Assembly: GCF_039973015.1 (NCBI RefSeq)
Contig: NZ_JBDWLT010000008.1
Span: 186,001 to 250,000, forward strand
Source of the DNA: Parvibaculum sp039973015
GTDB taxonomy: Bacteria; Pseudomonadota; Alphaproteobacteria; Parvibaculales; Parvibaculaceae
Length of the DNA: 64,000 nucleotides
Reading direction: 5' to 3'
The stretch's first letter is position 1. Every line of letters starts with the position of its first letter. A model generated the notes under the pieces. It was given only the letters and a program-made list of their open reading frames with translations, made no database searches and was not told where the DNA came from. Below, piece after piece: positions 16,056 to 25,007 of the stretch. Made by a program: the position numbers and the translations under genes.

Positions 16056-16225
16056 CGCGGCTTTTTTCACAATGACACAATGAAGACGCTGTTCTGCATG
16101 TGGATAAATTCATCGCTGAACAGATAAAACCGGAGCCGACTACCTGCACTTGAGTAAAAGGGAAGTCGTCATGGAATCTTTCATTTTTACCTGCCCTGTC
16201 ATCACGGTCGGGCAGAGGCTCGATT

Positions 16226-17155
16226 TCAAATAGCCCCGCCCCCTTGTGCTGCTGTCCAGCGTTGCGAAAGATAGCCTCCAAGCCGTTCTATTGCCCGTTC
16301 CCCCTGCGGCAAGAGCTGGTAGAAGGCATGCCAAACGTGGATCATGTCTTCCCACTCCTCAATTTCCGCTTCGACGCCCGCGCTGCGTGCCCGTTGGTGC
16401 AGATCGCGCGCATCGTCGAGCAGCACCTCGTCGTTCCCCACATGAATGAGGAGAGGCGGCAGGCCGGCAAGATCCGCATGATTGGGAGAGGCGAGCGGAT
16501 GGCGCGGGTCGGCGCCATTCAGATAGAGCCCTGCAATGGACTTGATGCCGGCCTGCTGGATCATCGGATCGGCTTCGGCGCGGCTCGAATAGGTTCCGGT
16601 ATCGCAGGTGAGATCGGTCCAGGGGCTGATCGCAATGGCGGCGGCAGGCATCGGCAGTCCTTCATCGCGCACCGCAAGAAGTGCCGCCATCGTCAATCCG
16701 CCACCGGCCGAGTCTCCTCCGAAGGCGATTTCGTTCGGCTGGACCCCGCTCGCGATCAGCCAGCGATAGGCTTTTACGCCATCCATCACCGCCGCCGGGA
16801 AAGGCGCTTCGGGCGCGAGCGCATAATCGACGCTCAGAACGCGCGCATTGGCGGCCAGCGCCAGGCGCGAGGTCAGATGACGGTGCGAAGCGGACGATCC
16901 CTGCACATAACCGCCACCATGAAAATAAAGCAGCACCGGCGCACTCTCCGTGCCGTCCGGCACATTCCATTCGGCGGCGAGGCCGCCAAGGTCGGCTTTC
17001 GTCACCGTCACGCCCGCGGGCACGGGAAACTGGTTGGCGTTTCCGTCCATCGCCTTGCGGCGCTCCTCGATGCTCAGCCCTTCGCTCGCCCTGGAGCGCG
17101 CCCGGATCAGTTCCTTCAAACGGCCGATCTCCATGCCCTTGCCCTCTTTGGACAT
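16226..17155 (-). CDS. Alpha/beta hydrolase, hormone-sensitive-lipase type esterase
   Basis: A 309-residue cytosolic esterase of the HSL (family IV) class. It has the oxyanion motif HGGGY at residues 79-83, the nucleophile Ser149 in GDSAGG, a catalytic Asp in GNDEVLLDD near 250 and His in HVWHAF near 280. Typical substrates are short acyl esters; the physiological one is unknown. The ATG at 17155 is preceded by GGGAGG 5 bases away; a second ATG 7 codons in is possible. The gene is monocistronic and divergent from the RelE-like/XRE pair. Confidence 0.9.
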   Translation of the reverse strand: MSKEGKGMEIGRLKELIRARSRASEGLSIEERRKAMDGNANQFPVPAGVTVTKADLGGLAAEWNVPDGTESAPVLLYFHGGGYVQGSSASHRHLTSRLALAANARVLSVDYALAPEAPFPAAVMDGVKAYRWLIASGVQPNEIAFGGDSAGGGLTMAALLAVRDEGLPMPAAAIAISPWTDLTCDTGTYSSRAEADPMIQQAGIKSIAGLYLNGADPRHPLASPNHADLAGLPPLLIHVGNDEVLLDDARDLHQRARSAGVEAEIEEWEDMIHVWHAFYQLLPQGERAIERLGGYLSQRWTAAQGGGAI

Positions 17156-17286
17156 TCATTCCTCCCTGTGATTTGATTCACACATCGATTCGCGCTTCGC
17201 GATGCTCGTTTGGGAACGATGCTAGCAGGCGGCGAAGGCGACGCGCCCCGTTTAAATATCGGGCTGCGATATTCGGGTTTGCGGGA

Positions 17287-17553
17287 ATGCAGGAAGAAAC
17301 TCTCGAACGGCACATGACGCCTGCGGGCGATCCCCTTGGCGATATCGAATTTTCTCGCGCGGCCTACGATATCTTCCTGAAACTCGATGCCGATACGCGC
17401 CGCCTGATCGGTCTCGCGGCCCGCGCCGAAGGAACGCGCGAAATCGCGCCCGGCATTTTCAGTTCCGATGCAGGCCCCGGTCTTCGCGTTGTCTTCAGCC
17501 GCAAAGCCGACGCCGCCTCCGTTCTCGCCCTCACCGGCTGGAGGGCGGCATGA
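17287..17553 (+). CDS. RelE-like small protein, putative toxin of a toxin-first pair
   Basis: An 88-residue basic protein whose order of elements fits the RelE/HigB fold: IEFSRAAYDIFLKLDADTRRLI (helical hairpin), then the beta strands GLRVVFSRKADAASVLALTGW. It overlaps the next gene by 4 bases (ATGA), and that gene encodes an XRE protein of the type paired with RelE-like toxins. The order is toxin first, as in HigBA. The start is uncertain: ATG 17287 or ATG 17314, the latter removing 9 residues outside the fold. Toxicity is inferred from context and fold only. Confidence 0.55.
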   Translation: MQEETLERHMTPAGDPLGDIEFSRAAYDIFLKLDADTRRLIGLAARAEGTREIAPGIFSSDAGPGLRVVFSRKADAASVLALTGWRAA

Positions 17554-18332
17554 CTTCGCACAAGCGCGATCATCAGAAAATCCTCGGGAGCGATGGCGAG
17601 GCCCTTTTCGTGCTCGTGCCCGCCGCCGATTATGACGCGCTGTGCCGCGCTGCCGACGATATCGAGGATCTGCGTGCGGCAGGCGCAACGCTGGCGCTCG
17701 GTTCCGAAGGACCGCCGCCCGTTCCCGCCATTGTCGCTCATCGCATTGCCGATGGCGAAAATCCCGTCCGGGTCTGGCGCGAATATCGCGGCCTCAAGGC
17801 GATCGAGCTTGCCCGCGCGGCAGCGATGAGCGCGCCCTATCTCTCCGAAATCGAGACCGGCAAGAAGGACGGCACCTTCCGCACCATGGCGGCGATTGCG
17901 TCCGTTCTTTCCGTTTCGCTCGACGATCTCGCCCCGCCCGCCGGCGAGGAAGACCGCCGCGCCCGCGAGCGCGCCGCACTGGTCGACGGTATCCGTGCGC
18001 AGATCCGCAAGATCGTCGCGCTGGTCACCGGGCCGTCCTCCTTCGACACCGGCGCGGTTCGCCGCGCGGTCACGACGCTTGTCAGCGATGCCGTGGCGCT
18101 CAAGGCGCAGGAACCTCACGCGGAAGACTGGCTCGGCGATATTCTCGAAGGGGCGCGCGCCGTTCTCGATCTTGTCGACCGCGCGGAAGGCGACATCATC
18201 GGCACCGCGCGTCAGGCGCGCCGCGAACTCGAAGAGATCGTGTCGGGGCCGGGCTTCCGCTTCACGGCGCCGCCACCTCGTATCGAACAGGAAGAAGAGG
18301 TCCGCTGGGCGCCGCAAAGCGCTGCGGAATAA
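17550..18332 (+). CDS. XRE-family antitoxin-like regulator with long C-terminal extension
   Basis: A 260-residue protein. Residues about 15-45 (EALFVLVPAADYDALCRAADDIEDL) match the N-terminal segment of HigA-like/Phd-type regulators. Residues about 70-130 form an XRE helix-turn-helix (VWREYRGLKAIELARAAAMSAPYLSEIE). Usual members end soon after this; here some 130 further residues follow, predicted helical (VDGIRAQIRKIVALV, DWLGDILEGARAVLDLV, ARQARRELEEIV). Co-translated with the RelE-like gene through ATGA. It probably neutralises and autoregulates the pair; the extension is of unknown role. Confidence 0.65.
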   Translation: MTSHKRDHQKILGSDGEALFVLVPAADYDALCRAADDIEDLRAAGATLALGSEGPPPVPAIVAHRIADGENPVRVWREYRGLKAIELARAAAMSAPYLSEIETGKKDGTFRTMAAIASVLSVSLDDLAPPAGEEDRRARERAALVDGIRAQIRKIVALVTGPSSFDTGAVRRAVTTLVSDAVALKAQEPHAEDWLGDILEGARAVLDLVDRAEGDIIGTARQARRELEEIVSGPGFRFTAPPPRIEQEEEVRWAPQSAAE

Positions 18333-18336
18333 GGCT

Positions 18337-19488
18337 TCAAGACCCGGCGGCGCCTATGCCTGCGGGCAGCACTTCATTTGCCAGCGCCGCATCCCATGCC
18401 CGAAGCGCGAGGTCCGCGCGGTCCGTCGAGATCGTGTCGAAGAGTTCGCCGATCCGCTCCAGATCCTTCTTGGTCGGCAGCCCGCCCCGGCGCAGGTCCA
18501 CTGCCGCGACGATCAGGTCGCCGAATTCCTTGCGGTTCATCGAGACGGCCTTGGCGAAAACGGCGAGCGGTTCGCCGCCGTGATCGTTCAGGATACGGAA
18601 TATCGTTTCGGGCCGCACATGCGCTTCCGCGGCCAGACCGCCCGCAAGCAGTTCCGCCCTGTCCGGCCCCTTGCCGGACAGGAAACCCGCAAGACGCTGC
18701 TTGTCGACAGGCAAAGGCTTCCTCACCTGAGACAGCGCCGCGTCGAGAACGGCGTCGCCCGTGCCCGCGGCCTTGAGCACATCCTCCATCGCGGAATGGA
18801 TGTGGCGGCGTTCGACCGTGAAGCGGTTCAGGATTTCGAGGCGCAGATCGGCCGCCACCCACCAGAACATGAACTGGCCGAGGCGCACGGTCAGTTCCGG
18901 CCGGGCCAGAACCGGTGCCTGCAATTCGGGTTCGGCGGCGCTGCGGCGCGCCAGTGTCTCGATGGCGCGGTAGGAAAGCTGCGCCGTCATGTTTTCGAGC
19001 ACGCGGCGGCTCAGTGCCGTATCGCCCATTTCGATCAGCACATCGGCCACAGCGCTCGGCAAGTCCTTGCGGGCCGCCAGCATCTCGCGATGCGCCGCGC
19101 TGCCCTCGCGCGCGACATGGATGAGGTCGCCGCCCTTCAGCGTCTGCCCCTCCGAGAGAAGCGGCCGCGCGATTTCGATGTCGTCGTCAAGTGCCAGCGC
19201 CAGCGCGAGTTCCCTCGGCGCTTCCACATGTTGTGAAAGCCGTTCGGCGAGGCGCACCCGCATCTGCGGGTCGAGCCGGGCGGCCAGCGTTGCCAGCATC
19301 GAGTCGAGGATGCTGCGTTCCTGCGGCGAAATGAGCGAGGCGGGCAGCAGTGCAAGGTCGGCAAGACGGCGCAGCAGCGCATCCCCCGCCTGCACATTCT
19401 TGGCACGCATGCTCAGGGCCTCGTCCTCCGCCGATCTGTAGCTCTCGAGCGCCATCTCATCCGTCCGGCTGGTTTTGTCCGCCTCCAT
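18337..19488 (-). CDS. DUF2336 domain-containing protein
   Basis: A 383-residue cytosolic, almost entirely helical protein of the DUF2336 family, HEAT-like alpha-solenoid proteins of alphaproteobacteria with unknown function. Typical elements are IEIARPLLSEGQTLKGGDLIHVAREG, HREMLAARKDLPSAVADVLIEMGD and RRVLENMTAQLSYRAIETLA, cited here in part. Its 3' end lies 4 bases from the end of the convergent XRE gene. Upstream (19490-19620) are a triple 13-bp repeat and a divergent lipoprotein gene. Confidence 0.75.
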   Translation of the reverse strand: MEADKTSRTDEMALESYRSAEDEALSMRAKNVQAGDALLRRLADLALLPASLISPQERSILDSMLATLAARLDPQMRVRLAERLSQHVEAPRELALALALDDDIEIARPLLSEGQTLKGGDLIHVAREGSAAHREMLAARKDLPSAVADVLIEMGDTALSRRVLENMTAQLSYRAIETLARRSAAEPELQAPVLARPELTVRLGQFMFWWVAADLRLEILNRFTVERRHIHSAMEDVLKAAGTGDAVLDAALSQVRKPLPVDKQRLAGFLSGKGPDRAELLAGGLAAEAHVRPETIFRILNDHGGEPLAVFAKAVSMNRKEFGDLIVAAVDLRRGGLPTKKDLERIGELFDTISTDRADLALRAWDAALANEVLPAGIGAAGS

Positions 19489-19540
19489 CAGAGCACCCCC
19501 GCCGTTAACGGCGCGTAAAGCATGTGGGAGCGCGCGCCCG

Positions 19541-19579
19541 ATTTGCGGTTCCCATTTGCGGTTCCCATTTGCGGTTCCG
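19541..19579. repeat. 13-bp direct repeat, three tandem copies
   Basis: ATTTGCGGTTCCC occurs three times head to tail at 19541, 19554 and 19567; only the last base of the third copy differs. It lies in the divergent gap between the DUF2336 gene and the small lipoprotein gene, so it could be a slippage product or an iterated binding site. Confidence 0.85.
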
Positions 19580-19630
19580 GGGCCCCCGCCCTATCCTTTG
19601 CGCCCGTTCGCAACGCCGCCGGAGCCGCCC

Positions 19631-19924
19631 ATGCGCCTCGCGCTCACCCTCCTTCTCTCGCTCGCTCTGGCCGCTTGCGGCCTCGGCCGCAGCGAGCATG
19701 CGGACAATCCCGACTACAAGGCCGGCCATTCCGATGGCTGCTGGAGCGCCACCTCGCAGGTGCCGGGCGATCCTTCCACCGTCACGCGCAACGACGAGGC
19801 CTGGAAGCAGAGCGAAGCCTACCGCGCCGGCTGGAAGGCCGGATACAGCGCCTGCGCGATCCGCGACCGTTCCGGGTCCATGGGCATGCCCGACACAAGT
19901 GAACGCGGCACCGGCGTTCACTAA
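19631..19924 (+). CDS. Small lipoprotein of unknown function
   Basis: A 97-residue protein with a lipoprotein signal (MRLALTLLLSLALAAC, lipobox LAAC with C16). The mature part is hydrophilic with an internal repeat-like pattern: YKAGHSDGCWSA and YRAGWKAGYSACAIRD, the [Y]xAGxxxGxxxC pattern appearing twice, suggesting a disulfide-linked pair. The longer open frame upstream has no supporting start. Followed 20 bases later by another small exported protein, probably in the same operon. Confidence 0.7.
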   Translation: MRLALTLLLSLALAACGLGRSEHADNPDYKAGHSDGCWSATSQVPGDPSTVTRNDEAWKQSEAYRAGWKAGYSACAIRDRSGSMGMPDTSERGTGVH

Positions 19925-19944
19925 CCCCCGCACAGGAAACCCGC

Positions 19945-20208
19945 ATGCGCATCATCCTTGGACTGATCCTGCTTGCCGTGATCGCCGCCGCAATCCCCGT
20001 CGTCTATTACGGCGAGACCGATCCCTGCCGCATGCTTGCCGCCGACATGGCGCATGAGGCCTATGGCCCGCTCGCCGAGCTTGTCGGCAACGACCCGGAC
20101 GAGGTGCCGCCCGCGATGGTGAGTTCCATGCGTCTGGTCACGAGCCAGATGACATCGCGCGAATGCGTGGACGAGCTCTGGGAAAACTGGACGGACGCCC
20201 CGGAATAA
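19945..20208 (+). CDS. Small exported or membrane-anchored protein
   Basis: An 87-residue protein with an N-terminal hydrophobic segment (IILGLILLAVIAAAIPVVYYG) and an acidic C-terminal part with two cysteines (DPCRMLA, RECVDEL) that could pair in the periplasm. AGGAAA lies upstream of the ATG. It is probably co-transcribed with the lipoprotein gene. Family not recognised. Confidence 0.65.
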   Translation: MRIILGLILLAVIAAAIPVVYYGETDPCRMLAADMAHEAYGPLAELVGNDPDEVPPAMVSSMRLVTSQMTSRECVDELWENWTDAPE

Positions 20209-20226
20209 TCAGTCCACGGATCGCCT

Positions 20227-21396
20227 TCAGGCGCTTTCCGGTGCCTCTTGCGGTGAAACGGCGTCGGCCACGGAGCGGCCGTCCTCATCCGCCGTTTCTT
20301 CCGCGCGCTCCACGATCTCGCGCCATGTGACGCCGGGGATGTCCTCCACCAGCGCGGCGCCCGCAAGTGCGGAGGGAAGCTGGTAGCCGGGCTTTGCCGC
20401 CCCGTCGAGCGCCATGCGCGCCAGCAGCACCGCCGCCTCCGCCGAATAGACATGCGTCTCGGGTGTTTCGAGCCGCGCCCGGCGAATGCGTCCGTCGGGA
20501 TGGCGCGCCTCGCCCCAGACGACCGCGCGCCCGTCGCGCAGTTCTGCCTTGCCCGGTGCGACCTTTCCCCTGGCGAGTTTCCGCTCCAGCCGCTTCAGGC
20601 CCCAGCCGCGCTTGAAGAAACGATGCGCCATCGTGCCTTCCTCCAGCGCGCGCGCCGCCTTTTCCGGCAAGACCTCATAGGTTTCGAGCGTTGAATAAAT
20701 GCCGCGATGCCGCGCCGCCATCGCTTCGCCGCGCCAGGGCGCAAGCCATGCCTTTTCCGGTCCTTCGTCGAAAGCGATCTCGATTGTCCGTTCGCCCGCC
20801 CGCGCGGCCACGAACTGCCCGTTCTTCAGCGTCTCGCCTTCCTCGCGCATCGCCGCCACGAGCCATGCCGCCTCGGTCATCGTGCGGGGTCCGCGTTTCA
20901 CGGCCAGTGTCACCGCGCGCGCGCCCGGCAATATCTGCGCAAGCCGGACCGCGACCGCATCCGTCGCCGCGAAGTCGAAGCCTGCCCCCGCCATCAGCAT
21001 GGTCTTCGCCTTGCCCGCCGCCTCGTCGAAAGCGGCGAGCGCCGCCACGCAGGCGCGATCCGCCGACAGGTCGATCAGATGTGTGCCCGTCGCAATGCAG
21101 GCAACGACAAGCGAGCGCAGGTCGTCGCCCTCAAGGCTCTCGCAATTCACCACCACGCCCACATCGTCGAGCTGCCCGGCGATCCGCTCCGCATTGCCCA
21201 GTGTGAAAGTGCGCGGTTCCGCCGGTCCGGCGCCCTTGCCCGCGCCCGCCTCCTTCGCCAGCGCCGCCGCATGTTGCGCAACGCCCGCAATCGCCCGGCC
21301 GCCCGCGATATGGGAAAGCCCCGCGCGCCACGCCGCATGCGAGGTCAGCGCGCCCATGAAGCCGTCGACGCCATAGACGAGTATCCGCGATGTCAT
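20227..21396 (-). CDS. Saccharopine dehydrogenase-like NAD(P)-binding reductase
   Basis: A 389-residue protein with an N-terminal Rossmann motif (ILVYGVDGFMGAL, residues 4-16) and the layout of saccharopine-dehydrogenase-like oxidoreductases, a large family that includes trans-acting enoyl reductases. VVVNCESLEGDDLRSLVVAC and GTHLIDLSADRA match the conserved second half of the nucleotide domain. The ATG at 21394-21396 has GGGGAAGAGA upstream; a longer open frame reaching 21660 crosses the divergent promoter region. Divergent from the ABC exporter. True saccharopine dehydrogenase activity is unlikely; the substrate is unknown. Confidence 0.7.
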   Translation of the reverse strand: MTSRILVYGVDGFMGALTSHAAWRAGLSHIAGGRAIAGVAQHAAALAKEAGAGKGAGPAEPRTFTLGNAERIAGQLDDVGVVVNCESLEGDDLRSLVVACIATGTHLIDLSADRACVAALAAFDEAAGKAKTMLMAGAGFDFAATDAVAVRLAQILPGARAVTLAVKRGPRTMTEAAWLVAAMREEGETLKNGQFVAARAGERTIEIAFDEGPEKAWLAPWRGEAMAARHRGIYSTLETYEVLPEKAARALEEGTMAHRFFKRGWGLKRLERKLARGKVAPGKAELRDGRAVVWGEARHPDGRIRRARLETPETHVYSAEAAVLLARMALDGAAKPGYQLPSALAGAALVEDIPGVTWREIVERAEETADEDGRSVADAVSPQEAPESA

Positions 21397-21646
21397 TCTC
21401 TTCCCCAGCCGGGCCCGCTTGCCGATCTGCCGGATCGGTGACCGGCCCCTCTGCAACAAGCCATTGTTACGGAGAGGGAGGCCCCTTCGCAATGCGCAGC
21501 CTGCCGTGGAGCCTGTTCGGGGCCCGTTTCCGTGGCATAGCGTTAATTTCCGGCATTGCAACCCGGCCAAAGATTCACAATATGCGTCATGGTCCGCGCT
21601 TCCCGCGGGCCTTCCCGTCTTCAAATCCCCAAAACGCGCGGCCCCC

Positions 21647-22570
21647 ATGCAGCCAGCCATCCAGATTACCGGCCTGTCGAAAACCTATCCCGGCGGTTTC
21701 CAGGCCCTGAAGAATGTCGATCTCGATATCCGCAAGGGCGAAATCTTCGCGCTGCTCGGGCCCAATGGCGCGGGCAAGACGACGCTCATCAGCGTTGTCT
21801 GCGGCATCGTCAATCCGGGCACCGGCACCGTGCTCGCGGGCGGGCATGACATCATCCGCGATTTCCGCGCGGCGCGTTCGGTCATCGGTCTCGTACCGCA
21901 GGAACTCACCGTCGAGCATTTCGAGAGCGTCATCGACACGGTGAAGTTCAGCCGCGGTCTGTTCGGCAAGGCCCCGAACCCGCAATATATCGAGAAAGTG
22001 CTGCGCGACCTCTCGCTCTGGGACAAGCGCGACAATCGCGTGATGGAACTCTCCGGCGGCATGAAGCGCCGCGTGATGATCGCCAAGGCGCTTTCCCACG
22101 AACCGGACATTCTCTTCCTCGACGAGCCGACCGCCGGCGTCGATGTGGAGCTTCGCCGCGACATGTGGGAGATGGTGCGCGGACTTCGTGCGCGCGGCGT
22201 CACCATCATCCTCACCACGCATTACATCGAGGAAGCCGAGGAGATGGCCGACCGCGTCGGCGTCATCAATAATGGCGAGATCGTGCTGGTCGAGGAAAAG
22301 AACGAGCTGATGAAGAAGCTTGGCAAGAAGCAGCTCGCGGTTCACTTGCGCGCGCCGCTTGCCGCCATGCCCGGCGCGCTTGCCGCGCGCCCCGTCGAAC
22401 TCGCCGATGAAGGCCACACGCTCGTCTACAGTTTCGATGCGCAGGCCGACGAGACCGGCATTCCCGAGCTTCTGAAGACGCTCGGCGATCTCGACATCGA
22501 CTTCCGCGACCTCCGCACGCATGAAACGTCGCTTGAGGAAATTTTCGTCAATCTGGTGAGGGCGCGCTGA
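21647..22570 (+). CDS. ABC-2 type exporter, ATP-binding subunit
   Basis: A 307-residue ABC ATPase. Walker A is GPNGAGKTT (about residues 38-46), the Q-loop is around PQELTVE, the signature is LSGGMKRR, Walker B is ILFLDEPTAGVD and the switch His is in TTHYIEEAE. The C-terminal extension of about 70 residues is of the YadG/NodI/DrrA type, so the pair exports an unknown substrate such as a lipid or drug. The ATG at 21647 gives a normal family N-terminus. Its TGA overlaps the ATG of the permease by one base, indicating coupled translation. Confidence 0.92.
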   Translation: MQPAIQITGLSKTYPGGFQALKNVDLDIRKGEIFALLGPNGAGKTTLISVVCGIVNPGTGTVLAGGHDIIRDFRAARSVIGLVPQELTVEHFESVIDTVKFSRGLFGKAPNPQYIEKVLRDLSLWDKRDNRVMELSGGMKRRVMIAKALSHEPDILFLDEPTAGVDVELRRDMWEMVRGLRARGVTIILTTHYIEEAEEMADRVGVINNGEIVLVEEKNELMKKLGKKQLAVHLRAPLAAMPGALAARPVELADEGHTLVYSFDAQADETGIPELLKTLGDLDIDFRDLRTHETSLEEIFVNLVRAR

Positions 22571-23337
22571 TGTCGCTGAACTTCCATGCCATTCGCGCCA
22601 TCTACGCTTACGAAATGGCGCGCACTTTCCGCACGCTGATGCAGAGCATCGCCTCGCCCGTCATCTCGACCTCGCTCTATTTCGTGGTCTTCGGCGCGGC
22701 CATCGGATCGCGCATCCAGGAGGTCGACGGCATCTCCTATGGCGCCTTCATCATTCCAGGCCTCATCATGCTCTCGCTTCTCACCGAGAGCATTTCCAAC
22801 GCCTCCTTCGGCATCTACATGCCGAAATATTCGGGCACCATCTTCGAAATTCTCTCCGCGCCCATTTCCGGCGTCGAAACCGTCATCGGCTATGTCGGCG
22901 CGGCGGCGACGAAGTCGATGATCCTCGGCGTTCTCATCCTCATCACGGCGCGCTTCTTCGTCGATTACGAGATCCAGCATCCCTTCTGGATGGCGGCCTT
23001 CCTCGTTCTCACCGCGCTCACCTTTTCCATGTTCGGCTTCATTCTCGGCATCTGGGCCGACAGTTTCGAGCGGTTGCAGATCGTGCCCATGCTGATCGTC
23101 ATGCCGCTCACCTTTCTTGGCGGCAGCTTCTACTCGATCAACATGCTCCCGCCCTTCTGGCAGACGGTCACGCTGTTCAATCCGGTAGTCTATCTCGTCT
23201 CGGGTTTCCGCTGGAGCTTCTACGGCTCGTCCGATGTCGGCGTGGAGCTGAGCCTCCTGGCGATCTTCGGCTTCCTCGCGCTCTGCACCGCAGGCATCTG
23301 GTACATCTTCCGCACGGGGTATCGCCTCAAGGTGTGA
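22570..23337 (+). CDS. ABC-2 type exporter, permease subunit
   Basis: A 255-residue inner-membrane protein with six predicted transmembrane segments of the ABC2_membrane family. The conserved ABC-2 loop, AAATKSMILG, and the C-terminal motif PLTFLGGSFYSINMLP followed by NPVVYLVSGFRW are typical of YadH/NodJ-like permeases. It is co-translated with its ATPase (overlap of one base) and forms the membrane half of the exporter. Downstream begins a block of dispersed repeats rather than another operon gene. Confidence 0.92.
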   Translation: MSLNFHAIRAIYAYEMARTFRTLMQSIASPVISTSLYFVVFGAAIGSRIQEVDGISYGAFIIPGLIMLSLLTESISNASFGIYMPKYSGTIFEILSAPISGVETVIGYVGAAATKSMILGVLILITARFFVDYEIQHPFWMAAFLVLTALTFSMFGFILGIWADSFERLQIVPMLIVMPLTFLGGSFYSINMLPPFWQTVTLFNPVVYLVSGFRWSFYGSSDVGVELSLLAIFGFLALCTAGIWYIFRTGYRLKV

Positions 23338-23344
23338 GCCTCCC

Positions 23345-23450
23345 CCTCACCCTTCCCACCTCGCAGCTTCGCTGCTTCGGCGGGCCCCTTCCCTCTCCCC
23401 TCCGGGGAGAGGGTGATCCGAGCGACAGCGAGGATCGGGTGAGGGGCGCG
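23345..23450. repeat. Dispersed intergenic repeat with internal hairpin
   Basis: CCCTCACCC near the left edge and GGGTGAGGGG at the right form outer arms; inside lies a perfect hairpin, CCCTCTCCCC-TCC-GGGGAGAGGG (23391-23413). This 'gggagagggtgatccgagcg' style of element is a common high-copy intergenic repeat in GC-rich alphaproteobacteria. No gene is present. Confidence 0.65.
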
Positions 23451-23482
23451 GCCTGCACGCCGCCCGAATTGGAATACCGTCC

Positions 23483-23600
23483 CTCCCGTCATTGCCGGGC
23501 TTGACCCGGCAATCCATAGGGCCTCACCGCATTCCGCGCCGCCCGATGGATCGCCACGGACGCTTCGCGCCCTCGCGATGACGATGTTGAGTACACCCTC
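23483..23600. repeat. Second dispersed intergenic repeat
   Basis: A perfect hairpin ATTGCCGGG-CTTGA-CCCGGCAAT (23491-23513) is followed by a segment with CATAGGG and GATGGATCGCCACGG and ends with CTCGCGATGACGATG. It is also typical of alphaproteobacterial high-copy repeats. Together with the previous element it fills the gap between the ABC permease and the HEPN gene. Confidence 0.6.
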
Positions 23601-23699
23601 ACCATAAACTCGGTGTCACCCCGGCGAAAACCAAGAGAAAACAACCCTTCAGTATTGTATAGGGTACCTACAGGATTTCTCCGCAAACGGAGTATGGCA

Positions 23700-25007
23700 A
23701 TGAATTCAATACACGCCGAAGCGACCGAATTACTGCTCTCCGCGATATTCCGCACACCAGCTGACAATAGTTATAGTCATTCTTTCTTTTATGGCCCGCC
23801 GGGCACCGTGCCTTTTTTTGGCAACGCTGTGGCCCGGATATTCTACCGGCGGGACCACCTGATGCGTGCGGTGATGTATGTACGCAGCCACGGCTCTCCA
23901 CATCTCCGCTACGTATCAATCGAAACAGTCCGCACTACATTGCAGAATTTCATTAAAGAAAACTTTTGGCACATAAATCACGGCGTAGTCTTTTCCGATC
24001 CAAATCAATCCTACGCCGAACTAATATCAAAAGAGAAAAAGGAGGCTTTATCTCAAACACTCCACCAATCTGAGATATTCTCCCCGCAAAGCTTTGTGAC
24101 GCTTTTTCCCTTGGTAACTGTACGTGTTGACGTCGATTTCGCTTCGGAGATTTTCTTCTTATCTCACCCTGACACTCTCTCCTCACATCTCACGGATGCA
24201 GAGTTATCGCACGGCATTGCAGCTAGCTCATTTCCACCACTGCAAGATTGGGACGGCATCTCACATAGTCCAGCTTCTTGGCTCGGAGTTAGAGCCCCTT
24301 CTTCAGAATCGGCGTCAAAGATGAGGCGGACTCTCCTTGGATGCCTAGCGTTAGCAACATCCTCAGATTATCGGCATTTGTTTTCTGGCCGCCCGACATT
24401 TGGCGGCTTTTGTGAACTCAACACCAGTTACAGACTTAGCGTCGGTGAATCCCATACCCCAGCACTGATGGAAGATATTGTTATTGCAGCAAACGATGCT
24501 GGATGGCTCGATTCTCTCGCGTCCAAGATGGTTTCAAACGATGATAACTCGCAAAGACAACTGCGTTCGATGGAGTATTTTTACAGAGCTTGGCCACTTA
24601 GCGATTCAGAGCGCTTTCCACTTTTGTGTATGGCCTTGGATTCAATTCTGGGAAAGAGGGAAGACTCAACTCAGGCAGTCATCGATGGTGTTCATCTCAC
24701 TCTTGGAAAGAAAGTCAATAGTTCACGTGTGAGGAAGCTACTCAAGCTTCGTGCATCGGTAATCCACGGAGGGGCGCCAGATGTCTACGATTCAAAAAAA
24801 TATGGCAGCTATTACAACACTTACAGCGACGACCCGATCTCAGACATGGAGTTGTTAGTTGTTGCCTGCATTCGAGCATCCTCATTTGGCAACCTCTTTC
24901 GCGAGCAACCCGATCCCCAGCTGGAGTTCCGCGCAAGACTAGAGAGGGAGGGGAGGATTACCCCTAGAGGAGAAGTGCGATCTATTCTCGATGACATAGA
25001 AGATTAG
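23700..25007 (+). CDS. HEPN-domain protein (Apea-like), AT-richer than its surroundings
   Basis: A 435-residue cytosolic protein. The C-terminal third looks like an Apea-like HEPN domain: the helix RFPLLCMALDSILGKRED, then LLKLRASVIHGG with the R-x4-H motif (R351 and H356), the catalytic pair of HEPN ribonucleases. The N-terminal 300 residues are not recognised. The codon use (many TTA, ATA, AGA and AAT) and AT content differ sharply from both flanks, which suggests recent transfer. I chose the ATG at 23700 because GGAG lies 7 bases upstream; ATG 23694 has the purines too close. It stands alone, between repeats and the convergent DUF2332 gene 5 bases away. A stand-alone defence nuclease is plausible but unproven. 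Confidence 0.65.
   Translation: MNSIHAEATELLLSAIFRTPADNSYSHSFFYGPPGTVPFFGNAVARIFYRRDHLMRAVMYVRSHGSPHLRYVSIETVRTTLQNFIKENFWHINHGVVFSDPNQSYAELISKEKKEALSQTLHQSEIFSPQSFVTLFPLVTVRVDVDFASEIFFLSHPDTLSSHLTDAELSHGIAASSFPPLQDWDGISHSPASWLGVRAPSSESASKMRRTLLGCLALATSSDYRHLFSGRPTFGGFCELNTSYRLSVGESHTPALMEDIVIAANDAGWLDSLASKMVSNDDNSQRQLRSMEYFYRAWPLSDSERFPLLCMALDSILGKREDSTQAVIDGVHLTLGKKVNSSRVRKLLKLRASVIHGGAPDVYDSKKYGSYYNTYSDDPISDMELLVVACIRASSFGNLFREQPDPQLEFRARLEREGRITPRGEVRSILDDIED

Noticed and set aside
16099..16107. A perfect DnaA box (TGTGGATAA) in the mucR upstream gap as a possible origin
   Set aside because: Only one box is present, no AT-rich unwinding element with clustered boxes and no replication genes nearby; it is likely chance or a local regulatory site.
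23613..23699. Upstream GTG start (23613) for the HEPN gene
   Set aside because: It begins inside dispersed-repeat sequence and has no ribosome site, whereas ATG 23700 has GGAG at 7 bases.
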